A DNA stretch of 64,000 nucleotides from Alteromonadaceae bacterium M269 (GCA_004353515.1 SMNZ01000002.1:496001-560000), one strand, 5' to 3'. Positions 44,492 through 53,169 are shown, counted from the stretch's first letter. A program made the numbers and translations. Notes: generated from the sequence alone by a model not told the origin.

Positions 44492-46303
44492 GTGATTGAA
44501 CTTCAAGCAGCTATGCGTGCTCATCAAGCTGGCAATATAGTAGAAGCTCAGAGACTCTATGAACAGCTTTTAAAGAAAACACCAAATGACTTTAATGCGA
44601 AACAGCTTCTAGGTACTTTAATAGCTTCAAAGGGGAATTTTAGTTCGGCCAGTAGGCTTCTGAGAGAATCCCTTTCTATTAACCCCAATCAACCTCATGT
44701 CCAGAATAATCTAGCGAATTGTTTAGTGAAGCTTGGACATTATGAAGAGGCAATGACTAGCTTCCAAAATGCTATTAACCTGAAAGAAGACTATTTAGAC
44801 GCCAAAAAAGGGTTGATTAAAGTTTTAATTGATACTCATAGGTTTGATGAAGCTGAAAAGGTAATAGATAAAGCTCTTGCGATGTTTCCAGAACAGCCTC
44901 AACTCTTAACTAAGAAAGCTGATGCATATCGATTATCGGGAAGATTTAATTCCGCGATAGAGGTCTATGAGGAGATCTTAAGAACGTATCCGAGCTTAAA
45001 AAATGTTCGTCATAACTATGCCGTTGCACTTAGGTTAAACGAGCAACCAAGACAAGCAGCTAATGAATTGCTTATGCTCATTAATGATGGAATGGAAAAC
45101 TATCAAGTTTATCATAACTTAGGGAACGCGCTCGCCGATTCAGGGAGCTTGGAAAAAGCAATACCAGCCTTTGAAAAAGCTATTTCACTGAACCCTTATT
45201 ATGTAGATACTCATAAAAACTTAAATGATGCTCTATGGGAAACCGGTAATGAATCGAACTTTCTTAACTCTTACAAGAGCGTCATGCAAGCCTCTGATTG
45301 TCCCCCAAGTATTATATTTTCTTACTGTGAATTCTTGTTGAGGCTTTCTCAGTTTTCGTTAGTTATTGATACTTTGAACCAATACGCTTCAAAGTTTAGA
45401 GAGTATGCTCAACACTTTAGTCTAAAAGCGAGAGCAAATCGCGGGCTTGGTAAGCTAGAAGAGGCTATCGAAAATCTACAAATAGCATTGACTTTAGGTG
45501 GCATTTCGAAAGAACAGAGAATAGAGTTCTCAGAAACTTATATTTTGGCGGGTGAGTTACAAGCCGCCGAAAAGCAGCTTGATTGCGTATTAGAAAAAGA
45601 TAGCGATAACCAATTAGCACTAGCCTATATAGGAACATGCTGGCGGCTCAGTAACAATACCAAATATCGAGAACTAAATAACTACGAGAATTATATTAGA
45701 GAGTACTTAATTCAGATACCAGAAGGTTTCCATAGTTTAGAGGAGTTTTGTAATGAGCTTTCTAAATACTTAACGCAATTACATAATACCAAGATACAAC
45801 CGCTAGATCAGACTTTACACCATGGGACGCAAACAAGAGGTAATTTGTTTTCAATTCAACATGATCTTATTAATGCGTTGAAAAAGCAGATAGATTACTG
45901 CGTACAGGATTATAACAATCGCCTTAAAGATATGATGCCTGATCGCCTAGGGATAAAGAGTGTTGAAAGTTACAAATACTCGGGCTCTTGGTCAGTAAAC
46001 TTGCAAGGTAACGGTTACCATAACAGCCATGTTCACCCGATGGGATGGCTAAGCTCAGTTTTTTATGTAGATTTGCCCGATGTTGTTAATGACCATGAAG
46101 AAAAGCAAGGATGGTTAAAATTTGGAGAATCTTTTGTTGGTCATAAAAAATTAACATCGGCAGAAAAAGAGATCCAACCAGTTGTAGGTAAACTTGTTTT
46201 GTTCCCTTCCTATATATGGCATGGGACCAATTCTTTTTCTAGCTCGCATAGACGCCTAACCGTGGCGTTTGATGTCGTTGAGGATAGCAGACGTAACCTC
46301 TGA
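44492..46303 (+). CDS. TPR-repeat protein with C-terminal 2OG-Fe(II) oxygenase domain
   Basis: About 603 residues from the GTG at 44492, immediately after the methyltransferase stop. Residues 1 to about 320 form tandem tetratricopeptide repeats (for example NPNQPHVQNNLANCLVKLGHYEEAMTSF). The C-terminal 200 residues match the putative 2OG-Fe(II) oxygenase family related to prolyl 4-hydroxylases: HNSHVHPMGWLSSVFYVDLPD supplies the proximal His and other ligand residues, and VLFPSYIWHGTNSF the distal His, ending RRLTVAFDV. It probably hydroxylates a protein or peptide recruited by the TPRs; pairing with a receptor and a methyltransferase is notable. Start choice and substrate are inferred. Confidence 0.85.
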   Translation: MIELQAAMRAHQAGNIVEAQRLYEQLLKKTPNDFNAKQLLGTLIASKGNFSSASRLLRESLSINPNQPHVQNNLANCLVKLGHYEEAMTSFQNAINLKEDYLDAKKGLIKVLIDTHRFDEAEKVIDKALAMFPEQPQLLTKKADAYRLSGRFNSAIEVYEEILRTYPSLKNVRHNYAVALRLNEQPRQAANELLMLINDGMENYQVYHNLGNALADSGSLEKAIPAFEKAISLNPYYVDTHKNLNDALWETGNESNFLNSYKSVMQASDCPPSIIFSYCEFLLRLSQFSLVIDTLNQYASKFREYAQHFSLKARANRGLGKLEEAIENLQIALTLGGISKEQRIEFSETYILAGELQAAEKQLDCVLEKDSDNQLALAYIGTCWRLSNNTKYRELNNYENYIREYLIQIPEGFHSLEEFCNELSKYLTQLHNTKIQPLDQTLHHGTQTRGNLFSIQHDLINALKKQIDYCVQDYNNRLKDMMPDRLGIKSVESYKYSGSWSVNLQGNGYHNSHVHPMGWLSSVFYVDLPDVVNDHEEKQGWLKFGESFVGHKKLTSAEKEIQPVVGKLVLFPSYIWHGTNSFSSSHRRLTVAFDVVEDSRRNL

Positions 46304-46646
46304 AGCAGTGGTCAAGCTGCTTGAGAGAAAATGTTGCCAATTTGTTAAGTCATCACAAGTATACTATTTATAGTATACTAGCTTGAAAATATTGTAAGAG
46401 TTTCGTACGACAATTGGAGTAATTAATGACTCCAATAAATGTAACAAACATTAATTTATTGTAAACGTTAGATACAACGTCCTCTTGACAATTTTCCTCT
46501 ATCCATGTGAATATTCCGTCGGTAAGCGTTTACGACTAATGTATAGCGCTAATATTCTAATTATATAAATCGATTTTTTTAGCCTCTGGTTGCACATCGT
46601 CCATGATGGAGCAACGAGTACTCAAAACTAAGAATGGTTGGGAATT
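46304..46646. other. Regulatory-looking intergenic region before the Ton operon
   Basis: No credible gene. It contains a perfect AGTATACTAT/ATAGTATACT palindrome (46358-46379), an 8-bp hairpin ATTGGAGT/ACTCCAAT (46413-46436, 8-nt loop), and two GTAAACG/CGTTTAC half-sites near 46462 and 46526. TTGACA around 46486 with a weak GAATAT about 18 nt later is a plausible promoter for the DUF3450 operon. Confidence 0.5.
46358..46379. repeat. 22-bp palindrome with 10-bp arms
   Basis: AGTATACTAT-TT-ATAGTATACT, a perfect inverted repeat. There is no T run, so an operator for a dimeric regulator is more likely than a terminator. Confidence 0.75.
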
Positions 46647-47420
46647 ATGTCCATTATGAGCAAAAGAAACCAAATTGCTTCTGCTGTTTTCGCTACCTTA
46701 GCGATAGGTAGTAGTCAAGTTGTTTCTGCAGATCCACTTCAAGATCTTCACAAAGAAGAAGCAAAAATTCACGCTACTGCAGCACAATCACAAAAGAAAA
46801 TTAACGCGATATACGAGCAAACGCAGGAGCTATTGTTTGAATACAGAGGCGTAGTTGACGAAACCGAAAACCTTAAAGTTTATAACGATTACCTAGCTGG
46901 CTTGGTTGCAGACCAACAAGCAGGAATCGATTCATTGCAATCACAAATTGATTCAATTGAAGAAACAAAGCAAAAAATTGTTCCGCTCATGTACCGCATG
47001 ATAGATAGCTTGGAACAATTCATCGAAATCGATGTTCCTATCAATTACGAAGAGCGTGTAGCACGTATTGCTCGTTTACGTAATGTTATGACTAACTCAA
47101 ACGTTACAACTTCAGAGCAGTTCCGTCAGGTTATTGAGGCTTACCAAATTGAGAACACCTATGGTTCTTCTATTCGCTCATACCAGGGCGTAGTTTCTTA
47201 TGAAGGGACCGATGTAGCTGTTAATAACTTCAACTTAGGTCGTACAGCGTTGCTAGCCCTGTCTTTAGACCAGAAAAATGCTTGGGTTTGGGACAATAAT
47301 ACTCGTTCCTGGGAAAAACTTGGAGACGAGTACCTAAATTCTGTTGTAACAGCCAGCCGTATGGCTCGTAAGCAGTTACCATTTGATCTAGTCAAACTAC
47401 CAATACAGGCAGCGGAGTAA
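46647..47420 (+). CDS. DUF3450 family periplasmic protein
   Basis: About 257 residues. The signal peptide runs from MSIMSKRN (ATG 46647; ATG 46656 is also possible) through FATLAIGSSQVVSA. The mature protein has a coiled-coil N-terminal half with the family pattern IYEQTQELLFEYRGVVDETENLKVYNDYL and a C-terminal globular part. DUF3450 genes regularly precede a TtpC-ExbB-ExbD-TonB set. The conserved context implies a periplasmic accessory role in TonB energy transduction, but no activity has been shown that I know of. It is followed 5 nt later by the TtpC-like gene. Confidence 0.88.
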   Translation: MSIMSKRNQIASAVFATLAIGSSQVVSADPLQDLHKEEAKIHATAAQSQKKINAIYEQTQELLFEYRGVVDETENLKVYNDYLAGLVADQQAGIDSLQSQIDSIEETKQKIVPLMYRMIDSLEQFIEIDVPINYEERVARIARLRNVMTNSNVTTSEQFRQVIEAYQIENTYGSSIRSYQGVVSYEGTDVAVNNFNLGRTALLALSLDQKNAWVWDNNTRSWEKLGDEYLNSVVTASRMARKQLPFDLVKLPIQAAE

Positions 47421-47425
47421 TATCA

Positions 47426-48784
47426 ATGAAAAAATTAGTAAAGTCCTTATTGGTATCAGCAGCTGTAACTTGTGCTGCACCGGTAGCTTTAGCACAAACA
47501 CCAACCACGCTAGATGACTTACTTGATCAAGTTAAGAAAAATCGTGTTTCTGAAGCTCGCATCGATGCACAGAGAGAGGCTGCATTTAACTCAGCACGCG
47601 CAGACAAACAAGGCTTGCTTCGCAAAGCTCAAGCTGACTTAAAATCTGAGCAAGGTCGTGGTGATAGACTAAGAAAGCAATATGCAGACAATGAAATCAC
47701 TCTAGCAGAGAAAGAAGTTGAATTAGATACTGCGGTTGGAACATTGGGCGAAATGTTCGGTGTTGTTCGTCAAGCATCTGCCGAGGCTTATGGCCGTATC
47801 TCAACATCAATTGTAAGTGCTCAATTCCCAGGTCGTGGTGAATTCTTACAACGTATGTCTGAAGAATCCAAAGGTCTTCCAAATATTAAAGAATTAGAAG
47901 ATCTATGGTTCGCACTTCAAACAGAGATGACTGAGTCTGGTAAAGTGACTAAGTTCCAAGGCGAAGTAATTAGCCTAGATGGTGGTTCTGAAACTCAAGA
48001 AGTTACTCGTATCGGTACGTTTAACCTACTTGGTAATGAAGGTTACTTAGCATACAACCAAGAAACTGGGCAAATCCAACCTCTTGGACGTCAGCCAGAA
48101 TCAAACCAAGTTTCTACAGCTCAGGCATTCCGTTCTGCAACGGGTGGTGTACAACCAGTATTTATCGACCCAACACAAGGTCAGATTCTTGGTTTGTTAA
48201 CAGCTAAAGCAACGATGGAAGAGCGTTATCACGCTGGTGGATACCCTGGTTATATCATTACGGCTATGTTCATCTTTGGTGTGCTAATTTCTATCTATAA
48301 GATCATTACATTGACTATTATTGGCGGTAAGATGAGTGCGCAGTTGAAAAATACGAGCAACCCTTCGAGTTCAAACCCGCTAGGTCGTATCCTTCAAGTT
48401 TATCAAGAGAATAAGAATGCTGATGCTGAAAACCTTGAGTTGAAGCTTGATGAAGCAACTTTGAAGGAATTACCAAGCATTGAACGCGGCGTTAATATTA
48501 TTAAGATTCTTGCTGCCATTGCACCGTTACTAGGTCTATTAGGTACGGTTATCGGTATGATTGAGACGTTCCAAATTATTACATTGTTTGGTACTGCTGA
48601 CCCGCGTCAAATGGCTGGTTCGATCTCAATGGCATTGGTAACAACAGCTGAAGGTATTATCGCGGCATTACCACTTATCTTGTTACACAGCATCGTTGCA
48701 GGCCGTGCTAAGTCTATTACTCACATCTTAGACGAGCAAACTGCAGGGATTATTGCTGCTCACGTAGAAGCGGAGAAAGCTTAA
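47426..48784 (+). CDS. ttpC: TtpC-like MotA/TolQ/ExbB proton channel component
   Basis: A 452-residue protein: a signal peptide (MKKLVKSLLVSAAVTCAAPVALAQ), a long periplasmic domain of roughly 250 residues with an N-terminal coiled coil, then three membrane segments (about 285-305, 365-390 and 405-430) with the ExbB-type motif PLLGLLGTVIGMIETF. This long-N-terminus ExbB paralogue is the fourth component (TtpC) of TonB2-type systems in vibrios. It is translationally close to the second ExbB (start directly after its stop). Confidence 0.88.
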   Translation: MKKLVKSLLVSAAVTCAAPVALAQTPTTLDDLLDQVKKNRVSEARIDAQREAAFNSARADKQGLLRKAQADLKSEQGRGDRLRKQYADNEITLAEKEVELDTAVGTLGEMFGVVRQASAEAYGRISTSIVSAQFPGRGEFLQRMSEESKGLPNIKELEDLWFALQTEMTESGKVTKFQGEVISLDGGSETQEVTRIGTFNLLGNEGYLAYNQETGQIQPLGRQPESNQVSTAQAFRSATGGVQPVFIDPTQGQILGLLTAKATMEERYHAGGYPGYIITAMFIFGVLISIYKIITLTIIGGKMSAQLKNTSNPSSSNPLGRILQVYQENKNADAENLELKLDEATLKELPSIERGVNIIKILAAIAPLLGLLGTVIGMIETFQIITLFGTADPRQMAGSISMALVTTAEGIIAALPLILLHSIVAGRAKSITHILDEQTAGIIAAHVEAEKA

Positions 48785-49309
48785 ATGTTATTCCTGATAG
48801 AGCTTTGGGAGTCTGTCAGGGAGTTTATCGCGACTGGCGGTGACGTACTGTACGTTGTCGCCATAGCGCTCTTTCTGATGTGGATACTGATGATTGAACG
48901 CTACTGGTTTTTATCAGCTGTGTTTCCAAAATATAGAGAGCAAGTAATTGCTAATTGGGATGCAAGGGCTGATACAACATCATGGTATGCGCATAGAATT
49001 CGTGACAGATGGATTTCAGAAGCCGGTGACAAACTTCGTCAACGCATGATTATGATTAAAACACTTGTTGCGATGTGCCCGTTAATTGGCCTTTTGGGGA
49101 CGGTGACAGGCATGATTGCAGTGTTTGAAGTTATGGCCGTTCAAGGTACTGGTAACCCCAGACTTATGGCAGCTGGTATTTCTATGGCGACTATTCCGAC
49201 AATGGCTGGAATGGTAGCGGCGTTATCTGGCGTGTTTTTTAGCTCTCGTTTAGAAGCTAAAGTTAAAATTGCACAAGAGTCCTTAGTAGATAGCTTGCCG
49301 CATCATTAG
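48785..49309 (+). CDS. exbB: Biopolymer transport protein ExbB (TonB2-type)
   Basis: A 174-residue inner-membrane protein with one N-terminal helix (VLYVVAIALFLMWILMI) and two C-terminal helices. The proton-channel motif reads CPLIGLLGTVTGMIAVFEVMAVQGTGNPRLMAAGISMATIPTMAG. It forms the proton-motive-force-driven motor with ExbD and TonB. Its ATG begins 1 nt after the TtpC-like stop codon. Confidence 0.93.
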   Translation: MLFLIELWESVREFIATGGDVLYVVAIALFLMWILMIERYWFLSAVFPKYREQVIANWDARADTTSWYAHRIRDRWISEAGDKLRQRMIMIKTLVAMCPLIGLLGTVTGMIAVFEVMAVQGTGNPRLMAAGISMATIPTMAGMVAALSGVFFSSRLEAKVKIAQESLVDSLPHH

Positions 49310-49321
49310 AGAGAGATTTTT

Positions 49322-49723
49322 ATGGCTCGCAAACAGCGTGTAGAAGAGGAAGAAGCAACGATTGATATGACTCCTATGTTGGATATTGTATTTATCATGC
49401 TTATCTTCTTTATAGTTACCACCTCGTTTGTAAAACAAGCGGGTGTTGAGGTAATAAAGCCTGCAGCAAAGACTGCAATAAAGGAAAAGTCAGCGAACAT
49501 ATTTGTTGCGGTGACTGATGGCGGCGATGTTTGGTTAGATAGACGCAAAGTTGATGTTGATCGTGTATCAACGAATATAGAACGTCTATTAGCTGAACAA
49601 CCCACCGATAGAGTGATTGTCCAAGCGGATGCAGATGCAGACCATGGCGTGGTAGTTAAGGTAATGGATCAAATCAAAGCTGCTGGAATCAATCGAATTA
49701 TAATCTCAGCGCAGGATGTATAG
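49322..49723 (+). CDS. exbD: Biopolymer transport protein ExbD
   Basis: A 133-residue protein with a single N-terminal helix (LDIVFIMLIFFIVTTSFV) containing the proton-conducting Asp of the MTPMLDIVFIML motif. A periplasmic domain follows. It works with ExbB to harness the proton gradient for TonB. It starts 12 nt after exbB and is followed by tonB with an 8-nt-spaced ribosome-binding site. Confidence 0.94.
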   Translation: MARKQRVEEEEATIDMTPMLDIVFIMLIFFIVTTSFVKQAGVEVIKPAAKTAIKEKSANIFVAVTDGGDVWLDRRKVDVDRVSTNIERLLAEQPTDRVIVQADADADHGVVVKVMDQIKAAGINRIIISAQDV

Positions 49724-49724
49724 T

Positions 49725-50339
49725 ATGGGCAGATTAATAGTATCGATATTAGTTGGTGCAGCTATCACTTTTGGGTTGTTTGTTGTTATGGCAAAACTCA
49801 TTTCCAACTCTCAAACTGCGCAGGAAGAAATACCACCACCGCCTGTAATAGATATCGTTATGGATGAACCTGACGAATCTACTCAGACGCGTACTCGTGT
49901 TCCACCGCCGCCACCGCCGCCACCTGAGCAGCCCCCTAAGATTCAGCAAAGTGAACCTGATGTTGCTGACCCAGATGCTGCTGGTTTAAATTTTGATTTA
50001 CCATCTGTTGATGTTGGCGGATCATCTTTTTCAATCGGTGCTCCAGGTGCTATCGGTAGAGACGGTGACGCAACTCCTATTGTTCGTATTAATCCGAAAT
50101 ATCCTATCGAAGCTGCTAGAGATGGCCGTGAAGGTTGGGTACGTTTGAGTTTTACAATCAATGAAGTTGGTGGTGTAGAAGACGTCAAAGTGATTGATGC
50201 CGAGCCAAAACGTATTTTCAACAGAGAGGCTACAAGGGCACTTAGACGTTGGAAGTACAAGCCAAAAGTTGTTGATGGCAAAGCGATTAGACAACCAGGC
50301 TTAGAAGTTCAATTAGACTTTAAGTTGGAGCAATCGTAA
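49725..50339 (+). CDS. tonB: Energy transducer TonB
   Basis: About 204 residues from the ATG at 49725 (an ATG at 49716 is also in frame). A transmembrane helix (SILVGAAITFGLFVVMAKL) is followed by a proline-rich spacer (PPPPPPPPEQPPK, about residues 60-72) crossing the periplasm and a C-terminal TonB domain with the YPIEAARDGREGWVRLSF motif and conserved RRWKYKP. It contacts the TonB boxes of receptors such as those at 36.1 and 40.4 kb. It overlaps the next gene by TAATG. Confidence 0.94.
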   Translation: MGRLIVSILVGAAITFGLFVVMAKLISNSQTAQEEIPPPPVIDIVMDEPDESTQTRTRVPPPPPPPPEQPPKIQQSEPDVADPDAAGLNFDLPSVDVGGSSFSIGAPGAIGRDGDATPIVRINPKYPIEAARDGREGWVRLSFTINEVGGVEDVKVIDAEPKRIFNREATRALRRWKYKPKVVDGKAIRQPGLEVQLDFKLEQS

Positions 50340-51613
50340 TGACTAAATCTAATTTTCCGCTCAAAAAGTTGTTGGTATCAGGTGCATTTTTAGTAGCTGG
50401 AGTTGTTAGCACAAGTGCTAGCGCTCAGCTGGCTGATCCACCTATTGTATGTCCTGGATATGAGCCAGAGCCGACTAAGATAGTTGGTGAGCGAGTTGGT
50501 AAGAAGATTCAGAAAGCTTTTGAGTTTTATTCTGCTGACCAAGCTGATGAAGCGCTTGAAGTGTTGAGAGATATCAAAACTAAGGACGAATTTGATCGTG
50601 CTTATGCGGATAGATTCTTGGGTAATATTCTTGCTATTAAAGAAGGAGGAGCCAAAGAAGCGCTTCAATTTTTAACTCGTGCAGCAGAACCTAATGTTCT
50701 TAGTGCGAGCGAACAAGCTATTACTTTGAGAAATGTTGCGGACTTGAATCTTCAAGAACAAAACTTTTCTGCCGCTATTCAATGGTATCAGAGATGGTTA
50801 GATTATACGTGTAAAGAAGATCCTGTGGTTTATCTTCGTATATCTAGCGCCTATTTCAACGATAAGAAAATGGCAGAGGTTATAGCGCCAGCTGATAAAG
50901 CTATTGCGCTTTATGATAAGCCAGAGAAAAACGCTTATATATTAAAAATATCATCCTACGTAGAACGTAAGATGTTTAAAGAAGCGATTGATGTGGCTGA
51001 AACACTTCTTAAAATCTTCCCTGAAGAGCAAAGGTGGTGGAAGCAGCTAGGCTACTACTACATGCAACAAGAACAATATGCTAAAGCGCTATCTACTTTT
51101 GAATTGGCTCATGGTCAAGGATTCTTAACCAAAGAAAACGAAGTTAAGGTACTAGCGCAATTGTACGCGACGAATGAGATTCCTCATCGTGCTGCAGTTG
51201 TTCAAGAAAAATACCTTGATAGTGGTTTGATCAAAAAAACCAAAGAGTCCCTTTCTGCAGCAGCTAATTCTTGGCATCAAGCTAGGAACTATAAAAAAGC
51301 AGCTAAGTTTTATGGTGAAGCAGCTAAAGTAGCAAACGACTCTTCTTTATATCGTAGGCAGGGCGGTTTGTTGCTGATAGCTGAAGATTTTAAAGGAGCG
51401 GTAACTGCTTTAGAAAAAGCGCTTAGTATGGGAGTCAGTGGAGAAGGTCAGGTTCAACTGGACCTTATGCAAGCTAATTTCCATCAAGGCAAGTTCAAAA
51501 CAGCGTATAAACATATGTTAGAAGCCAAGAAGGATAGAGGTGCCGCTCGAACAGCTCGAGCTTGGGAGTCTTATATTAAGGAAAAGGCTAAGAACCGAGG
51601 CATTAACATTTAG
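50339..51613 (+). CDS. TPR-repeat periplasmic protein of the Ton operon
   Basis: A 424-residue protein with a signal peptide (SGAFLVAGVVSTSASAQ) and many tetratricopeptide-like helical pairs (for example EQWYQRWLDY, AYILKISSYVERKMFKEAIDVAETLLKIFPEEQ, YYMQQEQYAKALSTFELAHGQG). It is the last gene of the DUF3450-ttpC-exbB-exbD-tonB operon, a position often occupied by a TPR protein in TonB2-type clusters. It may scaffold the complex in the periplasm; the function is not established. Confidence 0.85.
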   Translation: MTKSNFPLKKLLVSGAFLVAGVVSTSASAQLADPPIVCPGYEPEPTKIVGERVGKKIQKAFEFYSADQADEALEVLRDIKTKDEFDRAYADRFLGNILAIKEGGAKEALQFLTRAAEPNVLSASEQAITLRNVADLNLQEQNFSAAIQWYQRWLDYTCKEDPVVYLRISSAYFNDKKMAEVIAPADKAIALYDKPEKNAYILKISSYVERKMFKEAIDVAETLLKIFPEEQRWWKQLGYYYMQQEQYAKALSTFELAHGQGFLTKENEVKVLAQLYATNEIPHRAAVVQEKYLDSGLIKKTKESLSAAANSWHQARNYKKAAKFYGEAAKVANDSSLYRRQGGLLLIAEDFKGAVTALEKALSMGVSGEGQVQLDLMQANFHQGKFKTAYKHMLEAKKDRGAARTARAWESYIKEKAKNRGINI

Positions 51614-51620
51614 TGACATA

Positions 51621-51645
51621 AAAAGGCTCCTTACGGGAGCCTTTT
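51621..51645 (+). terminator. Rho-independent terminator of the Ton operon
   Basis: A perfect 10-bp stem AAAAGGCTCC/GGAGCCTTTT with a 5-nt loop, 8 nt past the last stop codon. Confidence 0.88.
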
Positions 51646-51859
51646 GTGATAATAAAGCTGGTAATTTAGCGTAGGATTGCTATTTATTTCCCGAGTAAAC
51701 CATTATTAGATAAAAAGAGTAGTAAAGATACTCAGGTTTAATTTCTGAGATTTACTGTTCAAGTAAATTTATTGAAATTAAATTTTAGGGTGGCGGGTCT
51801 TATAGTTCGTTATGCTAATTTAAGATTTAAATAATCGTTCAACAAGTAAGGTTTTAAAT

Positions 51860-52225
51860 ATGAAAAAGACTAACATCGCAACAACAATCGGTGCAGTTGT
51901 AGTAGGTTCATTAGCAGCTGCCAGCGTTCAAGCTGATACTAACCCTTTCGGTTTCCAAGAATTAGAAGCTGGTTACATGCAATTTGCTGCTGAAGGCAAA
52001 TGTGGCGAAGGCAAGTGCGGTGGCGACAAAGCTGGTAAAGAAGGCAAATGTGGCGAAGGCAAATGCGGCGGCGACAAAGGCGGTAAAGAAGGCAAGTGTG
52101 GCGAAGGCAAATGCGGCGGCGACAAAGGCGGTAAAGAAGGCAAGTGTGGCGAAGGCAAATGCGGCGGCGACAAAGGCGGTAAAGAAGGCAAATGCGGTGA
52201 AGGCAAATGCGGTGGAGCTCGCTAA
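51860..52225 (+). CDS. Bufferin-like RiPP precursor with ten EGKCG motifs (BufA/HvfA type)
   Basis: A 121-residue secreted precursor. A signal peptide (MKKTNIATTIGAVVVGSLAAASVQA) and a short acidic segment (to residue 44) are followed by four tandem 16-residue units of EGKCGEGKCGGDK(A/G)GK and a final partial unit, giving ten EGKCG motifs and ten cysteines, all in the repeat part. This is the signature of HvfA/BufA2-type precursors, whose cysteines are modified by DUF692 enzymes; the mature peptide binds copper in characterised members. The downstream DUF692 and DUF2063 genes complete the pathway. A hairpin terminator follows directly. Confidence 0.88.
   Translation: MKKTNIATTIGAVVVGSLAAASVQADTNPFGFQELEAGYMQFAAEGKCGEGKCGGDKAGKEGKCGEGKCGGDKGGKEGKCGEGKCGGDKGGKEGKCGEGKCGGDKGGKEGKCGEGKCGGAR
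51992..52222 (+). repeat. 48-bp in-frame tandem repeat encoding EGKCG units
   Basis: Four near-identical 48-bp units (51992, 52040, 52088, 52136) and a 39-bp last unit. Differences are mostly synonymous (GAAGGCAAATG versus GAAGGCAAGTG). The repeat length is a multiple of three, so copy-number change would lengthen or shorten the metal-binding peptide without a frameshift. Confidence 0.92.
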
Positions 52226-52258
52226 GGCCTAGCTTGACTTAAAATTTAAGTTATTATG

Positions 52259-52286
52259 AAAGGCCAGCTTTTAAGCTGGCCTTTTT
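52259..52286 (+). terminator. Terminator between the RiPP precursor and its modifying enzyme
   Basis: A perfect 11-bp stem AAGGCCAGCTT/AAGCTGGCCTT with a 2-nt loop and a T run. It should give more precursor mRNA than enzyme mRNA, since read-through is needed to reach the DUF692 gene unless a separate promoter exists. Confidence 0.88.
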
Positions 52287-52329
52287 AGTTTTGAAATTTG
52301 TTAGTTCTGAGAGTAAAAGGCTGAAGTCG

Positions 52330-53169
52330 ATGAAAAAGAGTTTAAAAGGCGTGGGCCTAGGGCTGCGCAGGGAGATGATTGGCAGCTTAGTGGATAACAT
52401 TCCAAAAGAAGTCGACTTTTGGGAAGTTGCACCCGAAAACTGGATCCCTTTAGGTGGCAAGTATCAACAACAGTTATCTGCTTTCACTCAAAAAACTAAT
52501 TTTGTAACACATGGCTTATCGCTATCTATTGGAAGCCCTGAACCGCTTGATGTCGATTTTGTAAGGCAAGTGAAAAGCTTTGTCGAACAGCATGAAATTA
52601 TGTTTTACAGTGAACATCTTAGCTACTGTTCTGGTGAAGGGCACTTATATGACTTGATGCCGATTCCATTCACTAAGGAAGCCGTTGATTACGTATCTGA
52701 CAGGATCCAGCAAGTGCAAGATATTATGCAGGCTCCACTAGTTATAGAGAATGTGTCTTATTATGCAGCTCCTGGCCAAGAGATGTCTGAGTTGGAGTTT
52801 ACTTTAGAGATCTTGAAAAAGTCTGGTTGTTTGATGTTATTAGACGTTAATAACATTTATGTGAACAAAGTTAATCATGGATACGACGCCGAAGGCTTCA
52901 TCAAAGCTATTCCAACAGAAAAGATTGTCTATGGCCATGTAGCCGGACACTACAATGAAGCAGAAGACCTCATTGTTGATACTCATGGAGCCGAGGTAAT
53001 TCAACCTGTATGGGATTTACTTGAGTATGCTTATAGTGTTCATGGCGTCTTTCCAACCTTACTCGAGAGAGATTTTAATATCCCACCTATTGGAGACCTT
53101 CTTATTGAAGTCGAGAAGATCAGACAATTGCAAAATAAATATAGCCAATCAGCGAAGATGTCAGCATGA
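52330..53169 (+). CDS. DUF692 multinuclear non-heme iron oxidase (MNIO), BufB/HvfB type
   Basis: A 279-residue TIM-barrel enzyme of the DUF692 (MNIO) family. The metal-ligand pattern is present: His61 (THGLS), Glu95-His96 (EHLSY), Glu140-Asn141 (VIENV), Asp172 (LDVNN), His203/His207 (YGHVAGH), Asp217-His219 (DTHG) and Glu246. Characterised members oxidise precursor cysteines (MbnB, HvfB/BufB, TglH). It should modify the EGKCG peptide encoded just upstream. The ATG at 52330 is chosen because it starts the conserved KGVGLGLRREM block. It overlaps the next gene by 4 nt (ATGA). Confidence 0.92.
   Translation: MKKSLKGVGLGLRREMIGSLVDNIPKEVDFWEVAPENWIPLGGKYQQQLSAFTQKTNFVTHGLSLSIGSPEPLDVDFVRQVKSFVEQHEIMFYSEHLSYCSGEGHLYDLMPIPFTKEAVDYVSDRIQQVQDIMQAPLVIENVSYYAAPGQEMSELEFTLEILKKSGCLMLLDVNNIYVNKVNHGYDAEGFIKAIPTEKIVYGHVAGHYNEAEDLIVDTHGAEVIQPVWDLLEYAYSVHGVFPTLLERDFNIPPIGDLLIEVEKIRQLQNKYSQSAKMSA

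Noticed and set aside
46358-46379. Terminator of the TPR/oxygenase gene
   Set aside because: The stem is A+T-rich and lacks a T run, so a regulator site is likelier.
51973-52206. A long antisense open frame over the precursor repeat
   Set aside because: It mirrors the G/C-rich repeat, giving Pro/Ser/His low complexity with no start context; the plus frame has a signal peptide and a known motif.
51992-52222. CRISPR-like array
   Set aside because: Units are directly adjacent without unique spacers, in frame with the EGKCG peptide; this is a coding tandem repeat.
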